Source: Bigelowiella natans CCMP2755
Taxonomy: Eukaryota; Cercozoa; Chlorarachniophyceae
Direction: 5' to 3'
DNA: 48,029 nucleotides
Assembly (NCBI GenBank): GCA_000320545.1
Contig: ADNK01001245.1
Span: forward strand, 5,001-53,029
Below, one piece after another: positions 24,436-36,902 of the stretch. The notes under the pieces were generated by a model that saw only the letters and a program-made list of their open reading frames with translations, did not search any database and was not told where the DNA came from. Each line of letters opens with the position of its first letter. The stretch's first letter is position 1. The translations under genes were made by a program, and so were the position numbers.

Positions 24436-25266
24436 GTGGGTGAATCATCGCCTACTTGTCAAAAATGTCAGGAGTGTGAATGGTGTCGAATATCCGCGTT
24501 CCATCCTTTCCCTGTGCAACAATTAGTATAAAAAACAACGCAAAATTACAACACTTGCAATGCTCATGATGGTGTGCGTCGTTTGTCTCTTCCTACAAAT
24601 GAAGATGACGTCGTTTCTAACTTCTGCGCGTGGTACCGAGAAAGTGTAGATAATATGAGATCCTCCGGGATGTTCCTGCAGCAAAAAAGCAAGTTAAAGA
24701 AAGGTTTCACACGTCGTTCATACATTATATGCTTAAAATTATAGTTAGAGTCCTTTCTTCTAAACCCTGCTGTAAAATTGATTTTTCTACTACCGGAGCA
24801 AACTCAGTCATATCGTAGACTTTTCCATGGATCACGACCTGATATAAAGATAAAAAATGGCCCGTCATCATCCTTCAAGCAACAACTAAGATAAACGATA
24901 CGGTATGGTATAATACAATACGATATTTCTATCCCCCTCCCACTGAGCATTCCCATGTCGACGTTTGTATTTTCGGGACTTTATCACTTCTTCAGTCTCG
25001 TGTATCGGGAGGGTGGGGAGGGGAAGTGCGTGCGTTTGTGTGAATTTGCTCTACCCAGCAATCTTTCTTTGAGTTGTGCTTCTGCACCTCAGACATGGGG
25101 ATGATCCTGAGAAATTCATTGTCCACACGCCAACAATTAGGAAGGCTCAGAAAGACATGTGCAGCGGTATGTGGCTAGATATATCTACTTCCAGAATGAA
25201 TAACATTGACATGTTTTTCTTCCGCGGCAGAATCCCCCCCAATAAAACCTACTTTGATTCGGACAT
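19277..25266 (-). CDS. CYB2: Flavocytochrome b2-type L-lactate dehydrogenase with C-terminal AKL
   Basis: FMN- and heme-dependent L-2-hydroxyacid (L-lactate) oxidation. Twenty-six exons all join in phase (483 residues): 25266-25253, 25106-25055, 24838-24794, 24675-24637, 24511-24456, 24278-24206, 24097-24041, 23865-23803, 23590-23531, 23340-23281, 23095-23050, 22827-22781, 22642-22598, 22489-22427, 22270-22217, 22061-21964, 21855-21780, 21575-21538, 21324-21257, 20962-20895, 20636-20585, 20368-20310, 20137-20060, 19863-19813, 19666-19619, 19318-19277. Residues ~6-90 are a cytochrome b5 domain (DCWVVIHGKVYD, EHPGG heme ligand). The rest is the FMN domain: MIAPTA, MQLYV, ALFVTVDAP, IVIKGIQ, SNHGGRQLDFS (catalytic His, FMN Arg), FIDGGIRRG, VLVGRP. 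Domain order matches yeast Cyb2, not glycolate oxidase. No mitochondrial presequence is visible: the protein starts MSESK and ends PFAKL, a PTS1-type tripeptide. The 14 nt first exon is the weakest join. Confidence 0.93.
23190..23271. repeat. Intronic direct repeat, copy 1
   Basis: A unit starting ttggatgttaacttgcataa, followed by a (CTC)n tract and ending ttgacataactacgaacact, recurs at 23710-23773 in another intron of the same gene. Outside the variable CTC tract the two copies look identical. Confidence 0.95.
23710..23773. repeat. Intronic direct repeat, copy 2
   Basis: Same unit as 23190-23271 with a shorter CTC tract. It lies in the intron between exons 23865-23803 and 23590-23531. Confidence 0.95.
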
Positions 25267-26667
25267 CGATAGCTTTGTTCGACCCAGTAGGTGATCTGAG
25301 GAAGTAGTTTAGGGCATTTAAGAATGTGGAAGTGAATGATCCGCGCCTCTGTATGGACTCGACTACAGTAAAGATTTTGATTTTTTATCTAATGGAGCAG
25401 TTGGACGTTGCGTTCCCTTTCTCACAAAATGGCGTGCATGAGAGAGTGGTTATACAAACATTCACACAATCAATTATTTTCATACATTGTCTAAGGAGTA
25501 AGAATCTCCTTTATTTGGAAGAAGATAAAATGTTACATTTATGTCTGTGCTTCGGATAGTATAATTTCGGCATGGATGTTTCTAGAATTATGGCCCCCCC
25601 CACATAATCATGATCGCACATGGCTAACCCAATGACATTCATCGTCCTTCACCCCCCCTCTCCCTCCCTTACAGGTTCCGGAAAATGGGGGGGGCGATCG
25701 AAAAACAGCACTACGGTAATTATACTTTCTCTCCGCTTGGGATTTAACACACAGGAGAAGCCGCACAGGACTGCCTTTCGAAACAAAACAGAGAAAAGTA
25801 AAAGAATGGCTGCAAGCAGATAATGCGTTTGGAAACTACTACCTGTGATTGTCGATTGTCGTCGCAATTAAATACCCTTATTTCGTACAAATTAGGAAGA
25901 TTCCCCGGGGCTTATAGACAGGGGATTTTCAGCAGGAGGGGACCCAAACAAAAAAGAGCGGCGGCAGAAGTGAAGAGCCCCTTCCTGATTAGCACCGCAT
26001 TTTCCTACGTTTTTGCTGTTATTTTGCGAGACGGCTGGAATGAATCGTGGCTATTTCCTACAATTTCTTCCAGAGACTCTCAGAGTTTTTTGTCGTTGTA
26101 GTAATACATTCATCTATGGCTGCAACCAGTTAAAGTTTGGAAGAACGATCCATGGAAAATTAGGAATTCTAGGAAATCGCTGGAATTATTTTAGACGAAA
26201 TTTCCAAAATTCTGTGAGAGTCTCCAAAAATAACGAACAACGGAGCCGCACATGCATACCGTATGTTTAGAATGATTTGGGACCTGGTGCTGTATTTAGG
26301 TCTTATTATTGTTATGTTTTCAACGCTTCTTCTTCTTTTTTACCGAAATGTTGTCTCACAGATTCACAACGTTGACGCAATCCAAATATCTCATGCATTT
26401 TGCAATTGTCGCGAGTTTGTTGACGTAAGTCAAAAACCCCATGCATTTTGGTTAATGTAGAGAGGGCAAAGCTGCTACCCGTATTTCTTTCGCCTCCCCT
26501 GACCTCTGCCACTGGAAGACGATCCACCCGCCGCATGCTAGGGCATGTCTTCCCTCTCGGAAGAAGGAGGTTTGTACATCACCATGGTGCCTACAATGGC
26601 TTAGAGCCGAGGGCGTTTTTCGGACTCGTGGAATGAATTCATTGCTTCCCGCCCTAGCCGCACGTGC
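25267..26667. other. Divergent 5' spacer (flavocytochrome b2 / methyltransferase-TPR)
   Basis: About 1.4 kb between two divergent starts. A run of open frame on the minus strand ahead of 25253 could hold an alternative, longer N-terminus for flavocytochrome b2. Plus-strand open frames at 25326-25559, 25620-26270 and 26448-26636 show no family features. It lacks the TGCATGC/CTAG word density of the 3' spacers. Confidence 0.4.
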
Positions 26668-27993
26668 ATGAACCTAAACATTTTGTCGTTCTGCAGCAAT
26701 GAAGGATCCTCCCATCGAGTCCAGAAGCCCACGTCCACGGCGCACGGACCTCTGGTATTGGAGGAGAAGTCTCGTTTATCTCATTCCATGATTTGGAACT
26801 GGATGCGTGCATTCTATGACCAGCAAGGAGTTGGCGCCTGGAGTAACGGCATCGTTCCCAACTTTGTCACGACCAATTGCTGTATTGCCAAGATGTATGC
26901 GAATGTTATCTTCGGGTTCCTCTGCGATGTCTTTTCTCCAGCTGGAATGGAAGCGTTCCACGTTGATCCCTCCCAGCCCCTGTACATCATGGAGCTTGGG
27001 GCAGGTCACGGGAAGTTCAGCTTTCTTCTTATGAAGCATCTGCTAAAAATGAAGGAGTTTCTACCCGAGACAAAGATGAAAGTACCCTTCAAGTTTATCA
27101 TGACTGATTTCACGGAGAACAACATATCGTTCTGGCAAAACCATCCAAGTTTGCGGCCATTCGTTAAGGTAGCCGCGTTTAGTGTCTAGTGAGGTGGTGG
27201 GCATAATCATCATCATCATATCTTGGAGAAAGCTTAGTAAGATCATCGTGTGTTTGTTTTCCAGATGGGTCTGGTTGACTTTGCCAAATTTGACGCCGAG
27301 AACGACATGGAGATCTACCTGATAATGGCCAAAAAAACGCTGAACAAGCACACAATGAAGAATCCAATGGTGCTCGTCGCGAACTACATATTCGACACCT
27401 TGCGTCATGAGGCTTTTCGGATTCACGAGGGTACTACGTTCGTGCCAGTAAGGGCGTTCAAGTCCAAAACCATGAGTCAAATATGAAGAAAATTGTTGTC
27501 GACGTGTTGTAACTAACAAGGCTATTATTATTATAACAACACACGTTTCGTAGGAAAACTACAGGAAGCTCTGATTACCGTAACAAGCGAGAGGGCATTC
27601 GAGCCTGACGTTAATGATCCAGGTGCTGTTAAGAGAAGTCATATCACATTTGATCTACCGGGGCGCCGTCTTCCTCCCCTCTCTCCTCTCTCCTCTCTCC
27701 TCCTCCTCCTCGTCTCTCCTCCTCCTCCTCATTCTCCATCTCGTCGGAGTTTTGTATCTCCTGGCTGAGCAGCTCGGGTATTCCTCCTCACGCACTTATT
27801 ATTACATCATTATTGTTGGACTGCTGTGCAGGCCTGATCAAGCGCTTCCGTCCGAAGTGGAGCTATCGAGGTGTGTCGCACAAGGACTACTTCACAGGCA
27901 AACAGGTGTAGGGGGCGTTGCTTATACAGGCTACTTCTTACCTTGCTGCTTTGGTTCAATGTTGGGGAGTAAGTAAGCTAAGAAGTACCGTTG

Positions 27994-28028
<35 letters not shown>

Positions 28029-28963
28029 GTCGTCGTCGTCGTCATCAGGCCGACCTGAACCCTATCCTAGAGCGCATGGTTCGCAGAAGTGGTAGTAGCG
28101 TCGTCGTCATCACCATCATCATCATCATCATCATCATCACCATCATCATCATCGTCATCATCAGCGCTGAGAAATGCATCGATTCTAATACCCGTGGGAG
28201 GCATCAATTGCCTAAGGAATCTCATAGACCTTACAGGAGGTACCGCAGTGCGTCATAAAAGAGTACTAGCCATAGTAGTAATAATAGCATCCTTAAAAAG
28301 CCCTCCCGACAACCAAATTTATGCGTCGTTCTGTCCTTCCACACTACCCTCCCTTGACAAATATTCTGATGGATATATCATCGTAATCATCGTCATGTTT
28401 CTCCTCTTATTCTTCTTCTTCTTCTTCTTCTTCTTCATCATCATCATCATCATCATCTTGTGCAGGGCGCTTGTTCTTTCTCTCTGGCGATAAGGCCTAC
28501 AACTATGAAAACGAGATGAAGGTCTTACTACTGCCATGCCTACCGAGATGATGATATCCAGGCGCATTACTCCTCTCACTATACCGATTCACCTTCACCC
28601 ATGTACATGACAAAATGCCCTTATCATCAAAGCCGTTGTCGCTGAAACATGGACTCAGTTGCTGATGCTGCTGCTGCTGCCCAAAGCTGCCAACAATTAT
28701 TCTTCTGGGGACCGGCTTTTGTTGTTCCGAATCTGCTTAATTATACCATAAAGAAGAACACTGAATTGCTGCTGCTGCTGCTGCTGCTACATGTGTTGCT
28801 GATTATTACCTCTTAGGGACTACGAGACCCACATATAGCAATTCACGGCTCTTTCTCCATGATGGTACTACTACTACTACTAGTAGTAGTTGTCGTAGTA
28901 GGCAGCAGCAGCTTTGCTAGTGCGATTCTTGGGTTGAACCCTGCTCCTTCTTCTTCTTCTTCT

Positions 28964-28996
<33 letters not shown>

Positions 28997-29355
28997 GTGG
29001 ATGATGACAAGGTCAACTACGATGCCGTGAGATACTATTTCGAGACCCGTGGAGGGTTTTCGGTGCACACCCCCTACCAGGACGGCTTCAAGGTCGCAGC
29101 GTTCATCTTGGGGGCTGATCGAAGTAATCATCAACACTGTTATGTCCTCGGTGTAGAAACAGAGATAATGATGATGATGACGACGATGATGATACTGCTA
29201 CCATTCACACCCAAGGTATTGTAAAAAGAGGCCGTTTGAACTTCACGATGTCTTTAAAGAGCTTTGGGCCTGACAACTTCTCCACGCTCCAGAGAAGCAT
29301 AAAAGATAAGGTTACTACGTCAAAGCTAGCAGTATCCTCTTTAGGCTTATTTATT

Positions 29356-29392
<37 letters not shown>

Positions 29393-30098
29393 CTCCCCGC
29401 CTTTCGTCCAATATTCTCCTTATGCATGCGTTGATTGAGACCGCTGCAGCTTTACAAACATGGATGGTTTTTGCCCCTGTGAATGTATGAGAGAAGGGGG
29501 GGGGTGGGGGGCACGTCTATCGGCCGGCAATCGTTGGTTTTGCCATGGCGCAAGAAAACCAGAGTTTCTTGCATATTTCCTCGAAGATAGCCCTCAATTT
29601 ATTCTCATCACCAGAAGCTACTTGCCTTGCTCTAAGCATGAAACAATATTTCTCTTCGTCGTGTGTGTGTGTGTGTGTGTGTGTGTCCGTGTGTGTCCGT
29701 GTGTGTGTGTCCTCTCATCAGGCCCTCTCATTCCCATGATCCCACACATGTTTTCCTCCTCGTCCTCCTCCTCTTCTTTTTCTTATTCTTTCTCCTCTAT
29801 TTTAGATTGAAAAGCCTTCCCTCAAACTAGTCTTATCCCTGCTTCGGTTAGAAAGACGTCCAAAACACACAAGAACTTTGTTAAAATTAAGTATTTCTGA
29901 ATATGTTCATTTCACTATGTTTTGGTTTATTAGTTATATGTATGTGTGTTTTGCGACTTAAAATTTGTAATCTGCAAAGACGACAGCATTGCGTGTAGGA
30001 GAGAGGAGGATGAACATCAAATCTAAGCAGCATCAGCCTTCTTCGCATAAGAGACCAGAATTTAGTTTATGCCTCTCTCTCTCTCCACCTGCCAATGT

Positions 30099-30139
<41 letters not shown>

Positions 30140-30770
30140 GCTCTTCATAGACTCTCTGGGTATGACTCAGACGTTTTCTACAAATTCAGGCAGTTTCTTA
30201 TAGGTAATGCAAAGTAGCAGAAGTAAAAGGGGGAAGGGGATATGCCAACAGCCTAACCCCCCCCCGTAAATTAATATATAATATGCATACACAAATATCC
30301 TTGCTTACGTGAATCGTGTGCGACATGCGACGTATCCACATTTAATGCCCTCCCCCCACTGCAATGTACGATAGACAAGCTAGGCCATCCGTATACTTCG
30401 GAGAAAATACAGCAGGTATGTACGTCTGTGGCGAGCATCTCTATTCTATCGTTCCCCATTGATTGATTGATCGATCTTGTTGTCGTCGTCGTCGTCGTCG
30501 TTGTTGTTGTTGTAATTGGCCTCCTCCTCCTCCTCCTCCTCCTCCTCCTCCTAGGACATTCGTCGTGATATTGTGGAGATCTACAGCCTCTACTATCCCC
30601 TCTCCAAATCTAAAGACGTGGCCTTCGAGATAGGTGCTGCGACGAAAACACTTTGAATCAAATGTTCCCAAACATGCGCCGCACATGTGCGAATGGACGG
30701 CTGTCTCCATTGTTGTTGTTGTTGTTGTTACTGCTGCCGTTTTACAATCGTGGATGTGTACTCTGTGAAT

Positions 30771-30809
<39 letters not shown>

Positions 30810-30827
30810 GAAAAGTAGAGAGAGGGG

Positions 30828-30877
<50 letters not shown>

Positions 30878-31125
30878 CCATTGATGAACTGGGCACAAAG
30901 GTAAAGGGATGCAAGAACAACGAATGTGTGTTTGTTTGATATTATTTGCAGGGCGACTATTTATGTCTATGAAGGACTACAAAGCTGCACAACGGTAATA
31001 ATAATGGCGGATAGAGTAGGAGGACTAGTAAGACTTTCTTGACGTGATCGTTTGCTTGTCCTTCCTGTCCCTCATACGTACAAATATTAGCTGTATTTAT
31101 ATATGTGTGCTACATGCACTTAATT

Positions 31126-31170
<45 letters not shown>

Positions 31171-31674
31171 GTATTATAAATCTTTATGTATTTGTTTGTT
31201 TCCACAACAACGCCTCTTCAACCGTTGTCATCGCTCAGCTATTTCATCGATTCTATTCGTGATTGTGGAGAGCACCACGTAACACACTACAATTTGGGTA
31301 GTAAGTCATGAAGAATAGTTTAGTTATGAGAGAGAGAGAGAGATGATACTAACCGGTAGTAGCCTTAGTCATGCTTATGAGTAGTCACTGAGCATCGTTG
31401 TCTGTTCGCATGCAGGCCTCTGCTACAATTACATAGGTGAATTTGCGTCGGCACTCAAGTCATTTGACCGGGTAGAAGCTCGTAGCTTTTGGCATTCATA
31501 TATATGCAAATATTATGTTAATATATACCATATGTTTCATTCATGCTTTCTCCCAAATCATCCAAGCGAGTGTTAATAGTGTGCGTATGGTAGTCGCTGG
31601 AGATAAAGCCAGAATACCGCGAGGCTAGGGAATGGCGCAACCGTGAGTCGCAGACTAATCTTGACGATGTTTGA
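26668..31674 (+). CDS. SAM-dependent methyltransferase-like protein with C-terminal TPR
   Basis: About 603 residues. Exons: 26668-27168, 27265-27430, 27554-27622, 27832-27905, 28049-28091, 28165-28239, 28466-28521, 28817-29123, 29231-29310, 29450-29478, 30151-30203, 30375-30415, 30555-30633, 30952-30994, 31239-31297, 31416-31471, 31594-31674; every junction is in phase. Motif I of a class I methyltransferase is clear at residues ~110 (IMELGAGHGKFSFLLM), followed by an acidic TDFTENN strand and ILIPVGGINCLRNL. The last ~70 residues form TPR-like helices (GRLFMSMKDYKAAQRYF, HYNLGLCYNYIGEFASALKSF). Substrate unknown. In exon 28817-29123, codon repeats encode a Leu/Val run and about 17 Ser between GSFSMM and VDDDKVNYDAV; reading through them keeps phase, so they may be translated. 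The small exon 29450-29478 is supported only by phase. An upstream exon before 26668 cannot be excluded. Confidence 0.82.
28859..28999 (+). repeat. In-frame (CTA)n/(GTA)n and (TTC)n microsatellites in coding exon
   Basis: The CTA/GTA part (28865-28901) and the TCT/TTC part (28946-28995) lie within exon 28817-29123 of the methyltransferase-TPR gene. As read they encode Leu5-Val5 and a long Ser run. Confidence 0.8.
30771..30872. repeat. (GT)n and (GA)n microsatellites in intron
   Basis: A GT array at 30771-30804 and a GA array at 30832-30872 lie in one intron of the methyltransferase-TPR gene. Confidence 0.95.
31129..31166. repeat. (TA)n microsatellite in intron
   Basis: TA array in the intron before exon 31239-31297 of the methyltransferase-TPR gene. 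Confidence 0.95.
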
Positions 31675-33070
31675 TGTCTTTTTGGGAAAAAAAAAGATGA
31701 GCTGACGGAGAGCCCATGCAAATTGTTCTTTGTGCGTATAATTCGCAGGAATGGTCAACAAGCTGGGCCAGAAAACGGGACGATGATCGATGCATGAAGG
31801 AAATACTTACTTACTACGCATCAACGTGCACTGTGTTCCTCTCACATCTTCATCGCATGCACTCCCGACTTGCATTGAAACCTCGTAGTAGCATGCGTTG
31901 ACTAGCTAGCGCACTGTGAATGTCATTGTCCATGCAGCATGATTCTGCTCGGCGATCGACGCGCGAGAGCATTCTGCTCATCGTGCATGCATGCTGCACA
32001 AGCCTGCGGGCTGTATACACACATCAATTTGTGCAGTGGCGACGTTTTTTTGTTCGGCATGCGCAGCCGATAGCGGCTGGTTGCGTAGGTGCTAGCTGCG
32101 ATGAGCAACAATCTTTAACGCAGACACATGCAGACACACATGCAGATGATTGCGATATGTACAAAAAGGATTCCATTTATTGAGATGAGGAATCAAATGC
32201 GTAGTTGCGCTGGGTTTCCCACGACCTGCCTGGCATGCTATGTCCTTCATTTTCATGCTGAAAACACGCTCCATCTCAGTTCGCTGGGCTCGAACGTTTG
32301 TTTGATTGAACACGCATCGCACCGCCGCCAACGACGCAAATCACGCTCTCTGTTTAGCGCGTTGCGTGCTAGATCTAGTAGATCAAGTAGATCTAGAACT
32401 TGTGTTACATCTGTTTGTCTCTGCCATGCATGTCATGTGTTTCATGCATTATTCGCAAATAAAGCATCATCTATATCCTGTCGTCGATGTCGCGCGCAGT
32501 ACGTACGCGCAGCAGTTCTCGCTTGGCACGAGTCGCGCGCACGTGCACGTCGGCTGCATGCAAACTTTTTTTGCACAACGAAAACCAAAAAAGTCATTTT
32601 TGGACTCATTTAATTGTGACCGGTTTCGGCCACTAGCTTGTGTTGCACACATGCGGAGGTAGTTGACAAGGCATGCGCATATGACATCATGCACCGCCAC
32701 ATCCAATTGTGTCCGCGCGTGCACGTGCGTGATCACACTTGCATGATCGACGAGCGCGCGCGCAATATTGCATGACAACAAAATTGAACGTGCGCACACG
32801 CAAATAGTGATCGCACAACAGACTCACATGTCATGCACATCGACGTGGTAGGAATGCACAAGTGATGCGCAGCTCATTAGCCATTCAATGTTTGCACATG
32901 AGCAATGAACATCATTGCGGAACTGCGATGCGTGCTAGCTTTGAATGAATCAAATGATGTCATGTTCAACGCATACAAGAAGCTTGCAGAATAGGGGCTC
33001 TAACACTTTTACATTACAGAAAACAGACACGTTGCCCGATGTGACGACAGTAAAGACTCCAGGTTGCTTC
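31675..33070. other. Convergent 3' spacer, GC-palindrome-rich island
   Basis: About 1.4 kb between converging genes. It is dense in gcatgc, gcgcgc, cgcatg and agatct/tctaga words (for example 32368-32400, 32490-32560, 32690-32770). A piece at 32407-32450 (acatctgtttgtctc ... tcatgtgtttca) resembles 18483-18520. Open frames of 60-160 codons exist on both strands but overlap one another and show no domain, so no gene is called. Confidence 0.5.
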
Positions 33071-33798
33071 TTATTCCTCAGAATCGCCGCCGAGTTCTTG
33101 GTTTAAGAGATCATCAATTGTACCTGCTTTCTTGCCATCCTTGTCGTCCTTCTTGCCGACTTGACTTTTCACATTTGAGAGTTTTGCTTTAGCTCCATTA
33201 AGCTGCTCCAGTTTTCTCTGGACGAACTTGATCCTTGAATCAATCTCTTGTTCTTTTCCACTGAATGACTGCATAAGTTTCTCTTGTTTGGATTTTAGAG
33301 CGGCTGCTACGAATGTTTTAAGTTTCCCTTTCAGTGACTCTAGCTTCTTCTCCCTAGCTGGAATTGCAGCAGATATCAGCTTAGCCTTCTTGATAAGTTT
33401 TGCAAGCATTTTAATGTCCTTGAGCATCTTCATTGCTTGTGGTGAACTCTTGATGAACTGGACTTCAGTCATTGAGGACATTTCCGAGGATAGTCCTCCA
33501 ACTGACATAGAAATATGCCATAAGATAAACACATCAATTGAATATAAGATTTTACCTTCTTCGGCTACTCCTCCCTCATCTGCAGAAGCAGGCTGCTTGG
33601 CAACCAAACGTGCAAGTTCGCCTAACTCTTCTCCACCAGAGGGATCGGTGCTAATTTCACCACCGCTTGGCAGCACGGTTGCCTTCGTCAGATCTAAATA
33701 ACATCTGTAAGGGCCTGCAAGAAAATGTTATTGGTTAGGTTACCATGCTGAGCGAGAGCGAGTTGGGAGAGGGCAACAATCCACAAAAGACTGATCAT
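33071..33798 (-). CDS. Secreted or endomembrane coiled-coil protein, unknown function
   Basis: 214 residues from three in-phase exons: 33798-33744, 33714-33556, 33501-33071 (stop TAA). The first exon encodes a classic signal peptide, MISLLWIVALSQLALAQ, ending near its splice site; a processed chain would begin shortly after. Residues ~85-200 are strongly helical and Lys/Glu/Gln-rich (KKAKLISAAIPAREKKLES, FVQRKLEQLNGAKAKLSN), predicting a coiled coil. The C-terminus is very charged (GKKDDKDGKK) and ends LGGDSEE. No catalytic motif is seen. It may be extracellular or lumenal. The family is not recognised; exon structure and signal peptide make the gene itself fairly secure. Confidence 0.8.
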
Positions 33799-36091
33799 TG
33801 GAGAGGCTGAGTATGAAGTTTGAATTTACACCACAGCCTTTCGCTCAAAACAAAGTAAATAAATTTAGGTCGCAAATGAAAAATACAGGCAGCTACAAAA
33901 CATCTATAAATCTTTCATTTTCAAATTTAAATACTTTCCCGATTAAATACATATTTTATTTTTCATCTTTTTGAATCTTCGATGGACTCCTGACATCGTC
34001 CTCTGTCTAGTAGAGAAATGGCCTGTGTTTCCCAGGTCTTACAAGCACACCGCAACTGTGGCAATCAATTCATTCTTCGCAAACTTCTTCTCGAATGAGC
34101 CAATCTTGAATCTTGAATCTTCATACTTCGTGTTCCTTCAGTTCGATGTCGCACATGCACGTCCACAATGGACTCGATTGTCCTCTGCTCTCTAGCGCTG
34201 GGGCTCCGCGCCCTGAAACAAACCCTCATTTTTTCTTGGTGGTCCAGTTGATCAGGCAGGACACAGACGAACCAGCGTGTCCCACGGTCGTTTTGCATTT
34301 GCTAGTTTGACCCCACCAGCTAGCCAGTGAAGCACTTTTTCCTTTTTTCCCTGTTCTGTTGTTCTGCCAGCCTGGTGGTGCGCGTGTGGTTGTTGGTGGC
34401 TGGGAACACACGCGTCGCTCTGAAGCTGAATGCAATTGACCTTCGCTAGCTGTGGCTCCGCGCCCCGCGCAAATCACCCGTCCAAATGCGTGACCGGTGG
34501 GGGAGAAACAAGCCCTCAACTTTTCGCACCTTGGTGACTTTGTCTAGTTGTGTCGATCGGGGATCGGGGACTAGGGGTGGACACGAGTGCAGTGCCAGAC
34601 TAGCAGAGTGAACCAGCGCGACCTGTTCCATGATCCTTGGAAACCGCTCCAATGCAAAAGCCTTCGCTTCTTTTCATCTTTTTTTCCAGGACTGCGACTG
34701 CTGGTGGACAGGACGACAGGACCAAACCTCTGATCAACAGTCGTCCTCTCAACTGCACCACTGGAAACGTCAGACCGCCTTGGGCATTGGTGAACGACTG
34801 ATCATTCAATTCAACTTGCTCCGACCAGCCAGCTCCTAGCTAGCTAGCTCTGGAGCTGGCCAGTCCAGCGGTGCTGTCAGCTTCGATGTGATCTTCGAAA
34901 CTTGTTCTGTTCGGTTCCTTTCTCTCTTTGACACCACTGCACACACTTGCCAGTTCTGGAGCTTGCTAGCTTGGTTTCCAGTGGTTCTCAATTTCTCATT
35001 GGATTTTGACAAGTTTTCTCAATGTCAACTGCGAGGTGTCAATCAAGGCCAAAAAGAGCCCTCGGTGCCTCGGTGACAGCAGAGTGCAACAGTCCAAACG
35101 CGATGGAGTTGCAGCAAATCCATGAAGGGACGATTCTGCACGTTGTCACAGCATTGCGCTGCGACAAGGAGACGTCGATGGGACCTAGGGATCGGCTGAG
35201 TGAAGCGGCCTAGCTCCAGAGCTGTCTAGCTGTCCAGGTGTGCATGGCAACCGTTGCATTGGACCACTCCAGCTTGGTGTTTGGTGCATGCTGGCATGCT
35301 AGCATGCATGCGAGTCGCGCTGCGGGGACTCTCATTGGCTTCGTCAGCTCAAGCAAGATGCTAGCAAGGTTTCGGTGTCATTGACTGCAGCTTCATTTGT
35401 TGTTTGAAGCTAGTTGATGAAGTCGTCATTGTGTCAATCGTCATTGGGTGACAACACCAGAACAATCTAGCAATGCTAGAATGTAGAAGAATGTGCCATT
35501 GGCAAAGCTCCAGGGCACATGCATTGCCGCACTCACTGTACATTATAACATTCACCCGTCTATCTAGCCGTGCAATGCTAGTGGAGCTCCACACATGCAT
35601 AGCTAGACTGCGTGCAGTGCAAAGTATAAAAGTTTTTGACAATTGATGATGTTGGCCAGAATTTGCTTATCGCTGCGGCAGCTTGAATGAAAAAATGAGA
35701 ATATGAGAATTCTCTTCGGTTCTGACCGTGGAAAATCGCGCGCGGTGTACCAGATGCGCACATGAAAATTTTGCACTATTTCATCGCGATGCTACATGTG
35801 TGCGTAGCAGAACAAGAGCTAGAGAGAGATGTTCTGCTCTAGATTAAACACAAATTGCACTTCGTTGCAATATACCAAGTGCAGCTTTCAACCATTGCCT
35901 TCGCTGTGTGCATTATCTTGCTTCTCTATACATCCAGCTTAAATTGTTGTGCATTCATAGCACCATATGGTTCGAATGAAAACAAAGCATCCAATCCATA
36001 CTAAAACGTTCGATCATACTCGATGTAGCTCAAATCCAAGTACAAGAAGCCTAATATCCGCGTGATCACATTCCAGAGAGCAATTAAAGTT
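33799..36091. other. Long tandem spacer with degenerate internal repeats
   Basis: About 2.3 kb without a supportable gene. Two passages resemble each other: about 34200-34250 (ggctccgcgccctgaaacaa, then ccctcattttttcttggtgg) and about 34451-34535 (ggctccgcgccccgcg, then gaaacaagccctcaactttt). This suggests an old internal duplication. CTAGCTAGCTAG runs (34837-34850) and tgctagcatgcatgcg (35297-35312) match the word set of the other 3' spacers. It may be decayed transposon sequence; that is inference. Confidence 0.45.

Positions 36092-36902
<811 letters not shown>

Noticed and set aside
25076-25294. Plus-strand open frame next to the flavocytochrome b2 5' end
   Set aside because: It is antisense to the cytochrome b5 exon 25106-25055, which is supported by conserved sequence.
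27991-28160. Regularly repeated (ATC)n blocks that might look CRISPR-like
   Set aside because: They are simple trinucleotide repeats with no unique spacers, in a eukaryotic gene's introns.
32128-32662. Overlapping plus-strand open frames of up to 161 codons
   Set aside because: They overlap each other and a minus-strand frame in the palindrome-rich island, and show no family features or splice logic.
33228-33701. 157-codon plus-strand open frame
   Set aside because: It is antisense to the phase-consistent secreted coiled-coil gene.
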